DNA of 64,000 nt from Dendrophyllia cribrosa (Eukaryota; Cnidaria; Anthozoa; Scleractinia; Dendrophylliidae): assembly GCA_024195265.1 (NCBI GenBank), contig JAJLRJ010000013.1, positions 19,533,431-19,597,430 of the forward strand, written 5' to 3'. Both the position numbers and the translations under genes were made by a program. Each line of letters starts with the position of its first letter. The stretch's first letter is position 1. Of this stretch, positions 11,041-22,383 are shown one piece after another. The notes under the pieces are model-generated. The model saw only the letters and a program-made list of their open reading frames with translations. It was not told where the DNA came from and ran no database searches.

Positions 11041-13160
11041 TAGTTAGGTTCGGCACATGTAAAGTTCGACGTTTGAACCGGACCTTACTTTTATCATTAA
11101 ATGTTTATCCCAAGCCACCCTGTTTAGAATAGTGCAGTATTCGTTGAAACAATAGATTTTAATAAAGTTGAATAGTTTATGCATAGTTTGATTGAATTGT
11201 CAGTTTAATATGTACTTGGTATTGTTAATCAAGCAGTGTGAAGCAAACGTCCTAAGCCGTTATAACGTTAGAAAATGAAACTAAATAGCTAACCTCTTCT
11301 ATATCGGATTCGTGTTGTTTTATGAAAGCTAAATACTCTTCTTCGTCACTGGTCACCATCGTAGCCGAAATTTCGAGATTGGGATCCATGTTGTTTGCAG
11401 CCAAAACGAAAGTTCGTTCACATTTAGCCCGCTTAGCAGGCGTTTTAGGGGGTGCTCAAACTGGTTCACAACAGGCGCTTTTGGGGTGATGCTCAAGCGG
11501 GTTTTGGGGCGCGAGCGCGAAGCGCGAACAACGAGCGCGGAGCGCGAGACACGCGAAGGGAGGGAGGCCAGATCACTTGATCTAGAAGTCCTACACAATA
11601 GGAGCTGACACACAATGCCGGCATAATAGTGCTATTTTGACGGCATAAATATTATAGTGTCATTTTACCATAAAAGTGCTCTTTTGGCGGCATAAAAGTG
11701 CTATTTTTATCGCGTAATAGCGCTATTTTGACGGCATAACAGTGTTATTTTGCGGGCATAAAAGTGTTATTTGGCGACAAAGCTGTTGACCTCATTTGAT
11801 TCAAAACTGTAAAATGTCTGTTGTATAGACAACTGTGGAAATCTGTTATATTTCAATTCATGTTCACTTGATAGTTTTGCTCCAAATCCTTTGGATGAAA
11901 CATGATGATCTCTTATAAATTTGTTATGAACTGGAGGGCGGAAAGTACCTATGCTGAATTTGAACGTTATAACTATAGAATAATTAATTGACTTATACTC
12001 ACCAAAATTCATGACTTTTTTCTGAAATTTACCATATTTTGAGAAGCATGATCAGCCAATGCTGAATTTTCTGCTTAAATTAACGTTTAAACGGAAAATG
12101 TTTAACTTTCTTGTAATAAGTTTTACAACTTAAGATAATTTTAGCATTTTCTTTTGATCTGATTAATTTTGAACTAATTTTGGCGCTTTTTTGACGTGAT
12201 GGAAATCCGTGACAGAAGACGGCCATTCGGAATGGTTACGTAATTCCCGCCTTAACTTGGACAGTTTTAGACATAATATGAACCCTCTAAGTTTCACTGC
12301 GATAGCTTTAAACCCAGTCTGAACATGGTCCTTACAGGTCCTTCCTTCGTCTTGTTTTCCACGAACGTTTTACACATATTCGCACTTAGCGACATTTTTT
12401 TTCAGCATCGGATCAAAAAAAAAAAATCCTCATTTTTAACGCTTCATTTATGGCTAATTCAGTAGTATTCCAGCCCAGCTGTGCTCCGGACGCTGTTGCT
12501 GCTGCCCGAAACAAACAAACTTAGCCAATGCTTGATGACACAAGTTATTAAGTGGATTTTTACCGCTTTTTCGTCTCGCCTTATTCATTGTTAGTGTTAC
12601 CAGAGGGCTGTCAAAAAACCTTCTTTAGCATTAAAATGTTAGAAAAATATAATTGCAAACTAACCTCGTCTGTAACACTTGCCAGCAGTCTTCTTATGAA
12701 GCTGAAAGATTTACAGTCGTCTGATACACTTTCTTCTTCTGAAAATTCGGAAACGGCCTCTTTGTTCTCCATGGCGTTAGCAGAAGCGAAAGACCGGAAG
12801 ACCACCAAAACCTTGATATTATTCAACTGACAAATTTTAAAATAGTCTTTATGACCAATTAAAAGTTTGAACATTTAGACACAGTTCGACAATTATAATT
12901 ACAACACAACTCAACCGCCACTGGGTTTTAGCCTTTATAATTACAGGAGGAACAGGTGTAAGGAAAGATAATTTTAAAAGGATTCATACTGGGGGTTGAA
13001 AACAACATCAAATAAAGTGATTTCGGTGTTTATTACACGGCGATGTTTCTCCACCCAAAAATTCATGGTATTTAGAGATATATACACTTGATATTTTGAG
13101 ACTCTCTTTTTACATGTCAGCTGTTTTCTGTTTAGATCCCCTTGAACGGTTTAGGAGATA

Positions 13161-13620
13161 TGCCCGGTGGAAGACTCCCTTATAAAAATGACGGGGGTGC
13201 TCGTCGTACCTATTAGGGGTCACAATTTGTAGATTGGTGCCGCTTAGGGTTCTAAAATCTTAAATGACCACCGTCAGAATTATTGCACTGAGTACCTTTC
13301 AGGGTATTGACCCGAAAAATATGACAGAATATGACATGTGTTGTTTTTGAATAAGTACCTCTAGGGGTAAAAATCCATTTGAACCACGCCCATCATGCAA
13401 ACGCAATTCTGGTACCGTTTAGGGTGTTTTTCGAAAATTTTGGGTGTTTCTTGGTGTTGCGAAAACTATTGTTGGTTAGCTTTTGTGTTGTGGTGTGGGT
13501 ATTGTTTACTTTCTTTTGAATCTTTTGTTTTACGTCATTTGGTGATCGCAACACCAAGAAACTGCCAAAATTTTCGACGAACACCCCCGTCATTTTAATA
13601 TGGGAGTCACCCGGGGGCCG
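13161..13620. mobile_element. Palindromic non-autonomous element
   Basis: The left arm (13161-13206, with AATGACGGGGGTGCTCGTCG) is inverted at the right (13574-13620). A second inner inverted pair (CGAAAATTTTGGGTGTTTCTT near 13433 and its complement near 13553-13575) makes most of the element foldable. Open frames inside it are by-products of the palindrome. Confidence 0.65.
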
Positions 13621-14303
13621 ATACGTTCCTTTGGTGTGTTTTAAGTATGTTTTGTTTACTAATCGAGACCAAGGTAGCGCTAGGAGTCTATAACCCACTT
13701 ATTGAAGCTTATTGAGTGAGTTGGTATCGAGAACTTCTTCCCTGCTCTATAATTCAAGAGTCAAAATGTCAAAATGAAGAGTGATATTCTGATTCTCGCT
13801 CAGCTCAAACATCATCCGTTATTGACCTCCAAGAAAGTCTATAAGTACCTCTTTATACTCCTGCTTCTGAAGTATAAAAACGTTGATAATTGTGTCGTAA
13901 CAATAAGGCCGGATGTTTGTTTACACATTTCTTTGTTTTGCATTCTGAGTGCTATCTTCCCATAAACGAACTGAGGATGAATAAATTCTTAGAATGCGGG
14001 CAGTTTCTACCCATTCCGCATGTTCTAGCGATTCAGACCGCCGGAAAGCTACTGAGCTGCAAAAAATGGCATTCAAATACATTTTTTTCTGATGGATTTT
14101 TGTTGTCATATGGCGATTTTTGGCCAGAGATTATAGATGATTACAAGAAGATAATGGGGAAATCAGAACAGAGATACAAATCACATTAAACTAAGCTAAG
14201 GACAGTGTCCCGCCTGATATATCGTATTTTCATGTTGATGGCCAGTTATTAATGCAAGAAAAGATTCTAAAAGTGGAAAAGTAAACGCAAAGAAACATGA
14301 ACT
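13621..14303. other. Non-coding spacer
   Basis: No gene seen. A solo GGACAGTGTCCCGCC-like terminus near 14198-14215 resembles the end of the neighbouring TIR element. Confidence 0.5.
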
Positions 14304-15203
14304 TAAAGGGACACTGTCCCGCCGAAAAAGCAAAATTTCGCTTAGCTTATTTCCACGCTATATCGCCAAATTCCAACAAATATACAACTTAGTTGAATAA
14401 AAATATTCCACAGAGCAAACCAAAAGTAGTACATTTGAGATAAAGTGCAGGATTACAAGGATTGAGGTGGATTACAGTTCATGAAATTTGATTTCTTGCG
14501 GACCGCCTGTCAATAAATCAAACTCAAGCATGTTTAGGCATGGGCTGTCCTTTGATCTTAGACCCCCCGCGAAGAAAACTATTTTTTCTAGTAGAAGTAA
14601 TGTTCTTTTGGTCTTAACGACCATTAAAAGTGCAAAGCAGAAATATTTCAACGTCCTTAAACCTTTTGAGTGTTAAAATCTGTGGTCACGTGACTGATGA
14701 CGTCATAATTAAGGAAAAAAGAGCAATCTGAAACGGGCCAAGGATGGTTTATTGTGGCGGCCAAAAAACCATGCGGTATTTATTGACTTGATACATAGAT
14801 ACAATCCGTGTCCTGAATGGAGAAATATCTTCTTTCATTAAGAAGTTATTAAAAGAATAAAAGGGTCACGTGACCTATTTTTGAAAATTACTCTTTAACG
14901 GTTAAACGCAGTCAGCCATTCAGGACAGATTCTTAAAGGGGGAAAACCACAGAATTACGTTGGTGTTTCAATATATACCTATTATATGTCATATCGGCGG
15001 CCCATTTTCACTTTTCTCTTCGCGTAAGAAAACTGTTATAACAGGTCACGTGATGCAAACATTCCACACATAAAGTAAACACTAATTTAAGGACATCAAG
15101 GAGTTTTATGTTTTTACCAAGTTTGAGGATGTTTATGTATATCTTTTTAAAGAAATGACTCTTGACGGATTTTATGCAAATTAGGCTCTGGGTCATGCCT
15201 TAA

Positions 15204-15918
15204 GGTTACAGTGTACCTTCAGATCGAAAATTTATTGAATTTTTTTTTTTGGCGTCAAAATAAAGTTTACAGAATGAACTTTCATCCAAAAAAAATTATC
15301 AAAAAATAGTGAAAATTGACGGAGAAATGACAGTATAACTTTTGTGGGCGGAGTTTGTTTTAATAGCGATATGTTTTTCTAAGCGCTGTTTTCTCAAAGT
15401 TAATTTTTCGCTTGTAGGGGACACTTTAAAGAGCTACAACTCAAAGGGAATTCGTTCGATTTTCCTCAAATTTGGACAGATGCTAGGCTAACATATAGTC
15501 AACAAAAATATTTCGGCGAATTTCTTATTTCCGAAAACTTTTTCGTCAAGAGCCATTTCCGTGCGATCACTCCAATTTTTTCTCCCTTTTTCGAAAATAT
15601 TCTGTAACTTTTCACTGCAATTGAATATGGGAAATCGCCAACACGTTTTTTAGCGCTTCGTGTCCGAAAATCCGAGAACAAATCAAATTAGCAAAATACA
15701 ATAATCGCTTTGAGTTATAGCGTTTTAAAGCTGATTCGGACGTTCGAATTTAGACGTCGTAAAAAATTCGACAATTCATTTTATTACCAAATGATTTCCA
15801 TATTTAGATAGCCAGCTCTATAAGCTTTAATTTGATATCTGGGTTTAGGTATATTAAGTGTAATCTAAAGACGCTAGAGCTGTTTTACTGGAGACACCCC
15901 CGAAGGTACACTGTAACC
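15204..15918. mobile_element. TTAA-flanked MITE, copy 1
   Basis: Flanked by TTAA at 15200-15203 and 15919-15922. Its ends are inverted: GGTTACAGTGTACCTTC and GAAGGTACACTGTAACC. TTAA target duplications are typical of piggyBac-type elements. It is non-coding, and the second copy is at 25394-27520. Confidence 0.85.
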
Positions 15919-16164
15919 TTAACATGCTTGAGAACTTGCCATTCTTGTGCAATTTTGACTTTTTCTAGCCATTATTTTGTCTGGTTTAGTTCATATTTCT
16001 TGCTTCTATCACTTTTGGCGATGGTTTCTTCCAATTTCAAGATGAAGTAAGCTGAAACTAAGCTCCTGGCCATAGTTATGAAAACACAATATTTTAGCCA
16101 GGACAGTGCTCCTTTAAGAGACAAACGAACGGATCAGAGAAAACGCAAATTTCCACCAGAATGT

Positions 16165-16364
16165 CAATAGGCCATTTCCGAGTTGCCCTTAGCCTCTCTA
16201 TCAAAGCAAGGCTAGGTGCGAAACCTTTCATATAAGAATGAGTTTTCATTCATATACAAATAAGTTTTATTTGCATGTGAATGAAAACCATTTACATATG
16301 AAAGGTTTCGCACTTAGCCTCGCTTTGATAGAAAGGCTTAAGGCAACACGGAAATGGCCTATTG
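16165..16364. mobile_element. ATAGGCCATTTCCGAGTTGC MITE, copy 1
   Basis: A foldback element of about 200 bp: left AATAGGCCATTTCCGAGTTG, right inverted copy ending GGAAATGGCCTATT, with long inner arms (GGTGCGAAACCTTTCATAT and its complement). The second copy at 36695-36895 is nested in the LINE. Confidence 0.85.
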
Positions 16365-16531
16365 TGATGTCTTGACCGCCTGTCACAAAATCTGCTGTCT
16401 GTATTCCACTTTCATCCTTGTAATCCTGCACTATGTCTGAAAACTAATGCTTCTGTTTTGCTCTTTTTAATCAATTTAGTTGTCGTATATTTGGCGTCAT
16501 TTGGCGATCGATATAACCGGACTGGAACTTA

Positions 16532-16933
16532 GGTCCCGTCCACACTAATGCGTTTTTGAAAACCTCCGTTTTTGGTTCCCCGAAAACGGATAAAAAGATT
16601 TGCGTCCACACCAGGAGCTGAAAACCGATGATCCAAAGATGCGTTTTCATCACGTTTTCCTGTTCAGTACGCATGCTCCAATAGCGTCAGCAATACTATG
16701 CGTTACTAGTTGTGACGTAAGCGTTTTTGAAAAGCTCCGTTTTTGCCGTCCACACTAAAACGATAGACCTGCGTTTTCAAAAGTCTCCACTTTGAAAAAT
16801 TAAAGCGTTTTTGAAAACCTCCGTTTTCATCGATTTCATTCTCCGTTTTTGATCGTTTTAGTGTGGACGATGGGTGAAAACGCATAAAAAAGTATGCGTT
16901 TTCAACCGAAAACGCATTAGTGTGGACGGGGCC
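16532..16933. mobile_element. Harbinger-like MITE with TTA TSD
   Basis: Inverted ends (left GGTCCCGTCCACACTAATGC; right GCATTAGTGTGGACGGGGCC) with TTA on both sides (16529-16531 and 16934-16936). The interior repeats CGTTTTTGAAAACCTCCG-type units. The 3-bp TTA duplication fits PIF/Harbinger derivatives. Confidence 0.8.
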
Positions 16934-16979
16934 TTAAATAAGCAAAATGCGTTATTTCGGCGGGACAGTGCCCCTTTAT

Positions 16980-17531
16980 CGTTTCTCTTTTAGTATACCT
17001 TGTCCAGACCTTGTCTCTAATTGCAGTTATTTTAAATTTGACTCCTGTCCCGGCGGGGTGGGTGGGGTCGGTTGTTTTGCCATGAATCATGGCTTGGAAT
17101 TCGACAGGGGCACTTTTTTATATGTGAGGTTTGATTGACGATTTTTAGGGGAGGTAGGAGTAACCTTATCGGGACCCTTGCAAGTATGGATGCAAGGAAA
17201 ATAAAAATTGAACCAAGGATAAAATTGAACTATAGCAGATACATCTTTTTGATACGCCGGCTTGTATACATGATCATCCCGCCTGATGCTCTGCAGAGTG
17301 GGCCCATTTCAGACATTCTAATAATTCTAGTGACGATCCTCGCAGCATGTTGCTGCAGTTTTCTAGCGACGTTTTATTATATTACACACTCCACAGCAAT
17401 TCCATACAGCATCACAGCCATTCCATGACATGTTTATGACTATATCAAACCAGTCTGATAAACTCTTAGACTTCATTGTCTATATAGTAACCTATAAATA
17501 TAAGTAGTTGCCAGACAAGTTATTAATATCC
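16980..17531. other. Non-coding spacer
   Basis: The 97-codon open frame at 17135-17428 has a hydrophobic stretch but no recognisable family and no clear gene structure. I do not call it a gene. Confidence 0.45.
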
Positions 17532-17540
17532 ACGTTAATA

Positions 17541-17983
17541 TAGCCTGCGAGCAGGCTCACTTGTTTGGGGTATCACGCGAGAGCCGGCAAAGCCGGCGAG
17601 AAGAATAGGGCAAGGAAAAGTGAGCCTGCACGCGGGCTATTGATTTTTGAATTCCGCCCCTTGCGAGGTGTCAAGTCGGCATTTGACCTGTATCAGATAA
17701 CTATTTAATAGGAGCAAAGCAAAATGTAAACAAACATGACAGAAAGTTGCACGTGAAGATTTTCGCGGCAGATAGCAAAATATTATCATGAAGAATGTCA
17801 TTTTTAACCAATCGGATCGCCCCGTTCGTCGGCGAACGCGGTGAATTCAAAAATCAATAGCCCGCGTGCAGGCTCACTTTTCCTCGCCCCATTCTTCTCG
17901 CCGGCTTCGCCGGCTAGCTTTGGCGGCTTCGCCGCCAAGATACTCGCGCGATACCCCAAACAAGTGAGCCTGCTCGCAGGCTA
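17541..17983. mobile_element. Foldback element with 9-bp TSD (Mutator-like)
   Basis: Exact 9-bp duplications ACGTTAATA lie at 17532-17540 and 17984-17992. The termini TAGCCTGCGAGCAGGCTCAC and its complement are followed by further matching sequence (TTGTTTGGGGTATC..., CGCCGGC blocks, and GAATTCAAAAATCAATAGCCC against its complement), giving arms of about 120 bp. A 9-bp TSD with long arms fits MULE/foldback elements. It has no coding content. Confidence 0.9.
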
Positions 17984-18006
17984 ACGTTAATAAAAAGCCG
18001 TGAAAT

Positions 18007-18221
18007 TAACCCATTCACCCCCAAGAGTGCCAAAAATAAAAATTCAAGAAAAATCCCAAATTTCATTGCGTAAAATATTGAAAAACAAATTGTACTATGC
18101 AAAAGTACTGCCGAAAAGGTTTCATTTGAATGGTCACACCATAGGATTTTGATGACAGACTCAAAAGTTAGAACTACACTACATTTCTCCATATAAATGG
18201 GTTCTGGGAGTAAAAGGTTAT
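18007..18221. mobile_element. AACCCTTTCACTCCCA interspersed MITE (copy a)
   Basis: Begins AACCCATTCACCCCCAAGAG and ends CTGGGAGTAAAAGGTTA. It contains GGTTTCATTTGAATGGTCACACCA and the complement of GGTACCATTTGTTTT-type sequence shared with copies at 21140-21440, 30638-30817 and 51340-51550. The ends are short inverted repeats. It lies immediately upstream of the first Tctex1 gene. Confidence 0.75.
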
Positions 18222-18564
18222 TGTAATTAAATAACAGGTCGAAAATCGCTTATAATTGGATCCTGGCTGGGGTCATGTTATGTTTGTGAAATTTTTGTAT
18301 AGTCTTAAGAAACTCAACACCAAATACAATTGTGCGTCTGTTCTTTTTATGCTTGGAAGTTCTGTGTAATTGAGGATTTTACTACGGATATGATAAATCC
18401 CAGTTCAGCAGGAAGTGCTTTTCAGTGCTAAATAACTTTGCTGCCTTAAAACGACCTATCAGGACACCAGATTTCGTTAATACGGTTTAATAATAGATAA
18501 CAGTTGTTTCCGACGCCGCAGCGTCCGGACTCACGTGGTAGGCGATACGGGTTTTGAAGCCCAG

Positions 18565-18571
18565 TATATAA
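18565..18571 (+). promoter_or_regulatory. TATA box of the Tctex1 gene at 19368
   Basis: TATATAA about 800 bp upstream of the coding exon. It is followed at about 30 bp by a plausible start site and a leader ending at a strong donor (AAG/GTAAGTG, 18723/18724). Confidence 0.55.
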
Positions 18572-18594
18572 TGTTGCTTTGGTTTTGAAGATGA

Positions 18595-18723
18595 GAGCTT
18601 TAATTTGACTACCCAATTGTTTAGAAATTATAGCGAGATAACGGAGACAAGCAATTTTCCCTGCACTGTGGAGACTGTCGTGAGGACATTTTAGTCGCGA
18701 GCAACTGTGAACTTCTAGTGAAG
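18595..18723 (+). other. 5' untranslated exon of the Tctex1 gene at 19368
   Basis: A non-coding leader ending at the donor GTAAGT (18724). The matching acceptor is CTTTTATCCCAG at 19311-19322, so one 599-bp 5'UTR intron is predicted before the coding exon that begins at 19323. The start is estimated from the TATA position. Confidence 0.5.
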
Positions 18724-19367
18724 GTAAGTGAAGTAATGAGTAAAACTATATAACCTTGATCTAAGGGGATTCTCCTTCTAATGAGCTAAAAGCGATGACA
18801 CTTAAAATATTAGGTTCTGGATTTAATATCAAACCGATCACAATTTTTTTCTTCGCTCCTGGACGCCTTTTAGATGCCTTCCATTTTTGCTAGTTTCAAG
18901 TTTCAGATGTTTTCACAAAAGCCTATGAAGAAACTTGCAGATGAACTCTGTGAACCATGTCACGGCCTGTGTTGACGGAAAGCCGTTCTAGAGAAGTCTT
19001 AACGCTTTACATTTGACAAGGCTTTTCATGAATATTAAAGAAATATCAAAAAGGATTATTGTGTAATCCTCTTATTAGCAAAGACGGAGCATTTCATTTC
19101 AATGCACCGAGTGAAGCTAAAAACATACCTCGGTTGCTGACGCCTTTGATGGGCTTTCGCGGCATTTAATAAAGGCATGTTTTCACCAGCCCGATTTATT
19201 GTACATCATCCGTGTGACGCTGCTCACAAGGCGCGAAACAAAGCTGCTGTTAACTAAAAAACAGTGACATGCTAGCTCATATCAGGCAATAACCGTTGAT
19301 TTCTACCCTTCTTTTATCCCAGTGAACAGTTGGAAGTTTTGAAGCTTGTCACTAAGTTGTCTGGATC

Positions 19368-19952
19368 ATGAGCGCACCGAATGCGGTGAGGAAACGTTCT
19401 GTGACTCTGAACTCCCTGGAGCCTTTCTTGAGGAAGCAGAAGAGAGATCGCCTTCGCACAACGAGCATCAACTCCATCGCTTCTGGAATCGCGAGCTTTC
19501 CGGAACGCCAGCGTTCAATGACATGGCATGGCGTCGAAGACGAACTCGCGGGTCTTAGCTTAAGCTGCTCGCCTAAATTCACTCTACCGGTGAATGCATC
19601 TCACGACATCGCTGATTTGAAAGATTTTCACGATGATTTGGAATCGCAAGAGGTTATCAAGCACATCATAACAGAAGAGCTGGATAAATCTTTGCTTGAA
19701 AGTGATTACGATAGCGAAAGATGTGTGGCTCAGTGTGCAAATATCAGCCAAGCGGTGGAATCGAGAGTCAAGGAAATTACTTCTCAGGAGACAAAAGTAC
19801 TGGCCGTGGTATACATCGGCGAGATACGGGACCAGGGACTTGAGATCACCAGTCAATGCTTATGGGACCCAGAGACGGACAACTTCGTAACTGCAAGTTT
19901 CAGAAGCAAAACTTTGTTTGCAGTGTGTACTGTGTTTACGGTGCACTATTGA
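19368..19952 (+). CDS. Tctex1-domain (DYNLT-type) dynein light chain family protein, gene 1
   Basis: This encodes 194 residues. Tctex1 proteins are small dimeric light chains that link cytoplasmic or axonemal dynein to cargo or act in cilia. The C-terminal half (about residues 80-194) carries the family pattern: helix with YDSERCVAQCANI, strand VLAVVYIGEI, then SQCLWDPETDNFVTASF and the closing LFAVCTVFTVHY. The N-terminal 75 residues are basic and serine-rich (KRSVTLNSL, RTTSINSI) and specific to this group. The ATG at 19368 follows a spliced leader (acceptor 19322), which supports the start. The coding part is intronless. It is the first of four such genes here and, with the gene at 28618, forms a same-strand pair. 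The exact subfamily (TCTEX1D/DYNLT) cannot be fixed by eye. Confidence 0.85.
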   Translation: MSAPNAVRKRSVTLNSLEPFLRKQKRDRLRTTSINSIASGIASFPERQRSMTWHGVEDELAGLSLSCSPKFTLPVNASHDIADLKDFHDDLESQEVIKHIITEELDKSLLESDYDSERCVAQCANISQAVESRVKEITSQETKVLAVVYIGEIRDQGLEITSQCLWDPETDNFVTASFRSKTLFAVCTVFTVHY

Positions 19953-21136
19953 ACATCAAGAGGTTTATTTTTGCTTGTCATTTTATGTATTGGTTGCTCC
20001 TTTATACGTGGAGTACATAACATCTTTAAGCCTTTCGCTCACAAGCGCGTCCTCGTAATTAGTCAACTCTGGAAAAAAAATTGAAATTCCAACTCGCAAA
20101 TATTTGAAAAAAAATAACCAGTTGGTAAGAACGTACTGCATGCGTGATAGCTTTCACATGAATAATTACACTTTAACAGTTTATACATGTGCTGTGAGAC
20201 GTTATTGTAACTAAGGTTACATTACAGAAAAAACGGGTTTGGCTCATGCAGGGAAACAGCAGTGAAGAGAAACACTTCTGTATTTCGAAGGTAACATGCT
20301 TTGAAAAGGTCAATTAAGCAATCATAACTTGAGTACGATCACTTTCCTAAGTCAATTTTCGCTATCTTTGTGGCAATTGAAAGTGACCTCCTTAAATTAA
20401 GAGAGCGTGCATAATTATTTGTTAGCATTGCAAAAACAATTACCCAGTATTTATTCATTTTGATTCGCTGTAATTTGGCTAAGCAAACAAAACCCACTGA
20501 GCGCAAAAATTAGTTATTAAAGCGAGCAGATGTATAGTTCAATAAGTATTTCCGAATGTCGTTAGTAAAATAAATGACCCCACTTGAGAATCTTGAGAGA
20601 TAAGTTTGTATTAATATTCATCATTTACTCTTCAAACTGCTTTCAGTAATATTGCAATCATCATTAACGGTGGTCAGTGAACAAAGCTGATGAAGAAATC
20701 GCGTCGATGTGATTGTACCTTGAACCCCCCGGGCTTGAACCGTGCTTGAAGAGCTCCTTGGTTCTTTGGCTGATGTGTCTGAATACTTTATCACTTTGCG
20801 ATAGATCAGAATCAATTAAGCTCAGCTTATATTACACACATAAGGTAGTTATAACATGAGAGAGAACAAACTCGATCTACAATTGCAGAAATTTAGCTTC
20901 ATCGGCGTGCATGTTCACTGATGTCAGCCAATCATTTATTTGCACAGTCCAATATAGATTTTTCGTAGAACAAATAATGAATTAAAAAAGGTTTACTTAT
21001 TTGCAAACAAAACGGCCATAACAAACGTAACAGCCTGAATAAATCAAACACAATTAGTTAGTTCTTGAAATAATGACCCATTTCATTACTGCATCGATAA
21101 ACAAATGTAACTATAATGTCATACATTAATATTCCA
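19953..21136. other. Non-coding spacer
   Basis: Contains the 3' region of the first Tctex1 gene and AT-rich sequence; no further gene or clear repeat was seen. Confidence 0.5.
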
Positions 21137-21139
21137 TAT

Positions 21140-21440
21140 CCTTCCAAGAGTGCCAGAAATCGAAATTCAAGAAAAATTCCAAATTTCATTTTGTAAATAT
21201 TGGAGAGCAGATGGTACCATGCAAAAGTACTGCTGAAGAGGTTTCATTTGAATGGTCACACCACAGGATTTCATCAACAGACTCAAAAGTTAGAACAAAT
21301 GGTACCATGCAAAAGTACAGCTGAAGAGGTTTCATTTAAATGGTCACACCATTCATTTGAATGGTCACACCATAGAATTTCGTCCACAGACTCAAAAGTT
21401 AGAACTACACTACATGTCTCCATAATTGACTCCGGGAATG
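21140..21440. mobile_element. AACCCTTTCACTCCCA interspersed MITE (copy b, internally duplicated)
   Basis: Same family as 18007-18221. Here the internal segment ATGGTACCATGCAAAAGTAC...GGTCACACCA is duplicated (21210-21265 and 21298-21372), apparently by unequal exchange. Confidence 0.75.
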
Positions 21441-21930
21441 AAATAGTTAAAACTCTTTCGACGTGCTCTTCATGTAATCAACTCGATCGTAGTCCGACAC
21501 GAAAAAAAGATAGATTAAGACATAACGGAATCTTGTTAGGAAATTAAATAAAATAACAAAATTAATTTGCTACTCATTTAACTTCATTTAAATTTCTCCT
21601 CATGAGAGTTTTGCGTTTGTTTTCTTGGAGACTAACGTATTTGTTTTGGCTTGATGAGTATTGGATGACGTCTGACCTCAATGATCACAAGATAGGTGAC
21701 GTCTTATGCCATTTCAGTTTTGTAACATAGGTGCCTTCCGGAAACTGATGAAGGAGGGAGGGGGTGGGTGGGGAGAGTATTGACGCTTTGTTTATTATCA
21801 GTGGAACGCTTGTGTCAGTAGTTTGTTCGCTAACTTTATTTAATCGCTGCTTTTGTATTGTACAAGATCTTGTGAGCGTGAGTTTTATATTTTCCTTATG
21901 CATGCGTGAGTAGTGCGTTCGTTGCTTAGT
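21441..21930. other. Non-coding spacer
   Basis: The 84-codon minus-strand frame at 21685-21939 has no recognisable domain and is not called. Confidence 0.45.
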
Positions 21931-22383
21931 GCCTATCACCCCTAGAAAGTTATTTTCAGAATCAACTGTATGTTCATTGAATAGTTGAATGGTAGAATAT
22001 TTCTTGTTTTGAACGTCGCGTTTGTGAGTTATAGAGATTTGAATTTACAAAATGCTAATTACATGACGTCAACCCGGGAATTTGCCATTATTTCTACGCC
22101 AATTTACAATGCGCAGTTTACAGCTTGACGATAATTAATTTGATAAATACTAAAAATAAACAGTAGATAGTCAATTGATTCGTAAAAAAATATTACTTGG
22201 AGGTGAAAACAAGTAGTTATGTATAATAAATGATTCCCGGGTTGACGTCATCTAATTAGCATTTTGTAAATTCAAATCTCTATAACTCACTAACACGACG
22301 TTCAAAGCAAGAAATATTTTACCATTCAACTATTCGATGTACACAGAGTTGATTCTGAAAATAACTTTCTAGGGGTGATAGGC
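21931..22383. mobile_element. Long inverted-repeat (foldback) element
   Basis: Arms of about 150 bp (21931-22080 and 22231-22383) are near-perfect inverted copies, starting GCCTATCACCCCTAGAAAGT and ending with its complement, and including GAGTTATAGAGATTTGAATT and a CCCGGGTTGACGTCAT-type inner edge. The spacer is about 150 bp of AT-rich sequence. It has no coding content, and the TSD is unclear. Confidence 0.85.

Larger units (their letters stand above)
9684..13092. repeat. Long direct repeat, copy 2 (partner at 728-3573)
   Basis: Same orientation and order of blocks as copy 1, but longer because it holds a 286-bp MITE (10539-10824) and extra sequence near 10440-10540. On the minus strand two acidic exon-like stretches occur: about 12770-12665 (MENKEAVSEFSEEESVSDD, ending at a GTTAG donor) and about 11388-11293 (MDPNLEISATMVTSDEEEY, also ending at a GTTAG donor). 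They suggest that the repeat once carried a multi-exon gene; no later exons were identified. Confidence 0.75.
14304..16979. mobile_element. 2.7 kb TIR element containing three nested MITEs
   Basis: The left end reads AAAGGGACACTGTCCCGCCG (from 14305) and the right end reads CGGCGGGACAGTGCCCCTTT (to about 16977), with complementary flanking GCAAAAT blocks just inside. No transposase is recognisable. Three smaller elements are nested inside (15204-15918, 16165-16364, 16532-16933). Several TCACGTGA palindromes occur between 14680 and 15055. Confidence 0.6.
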
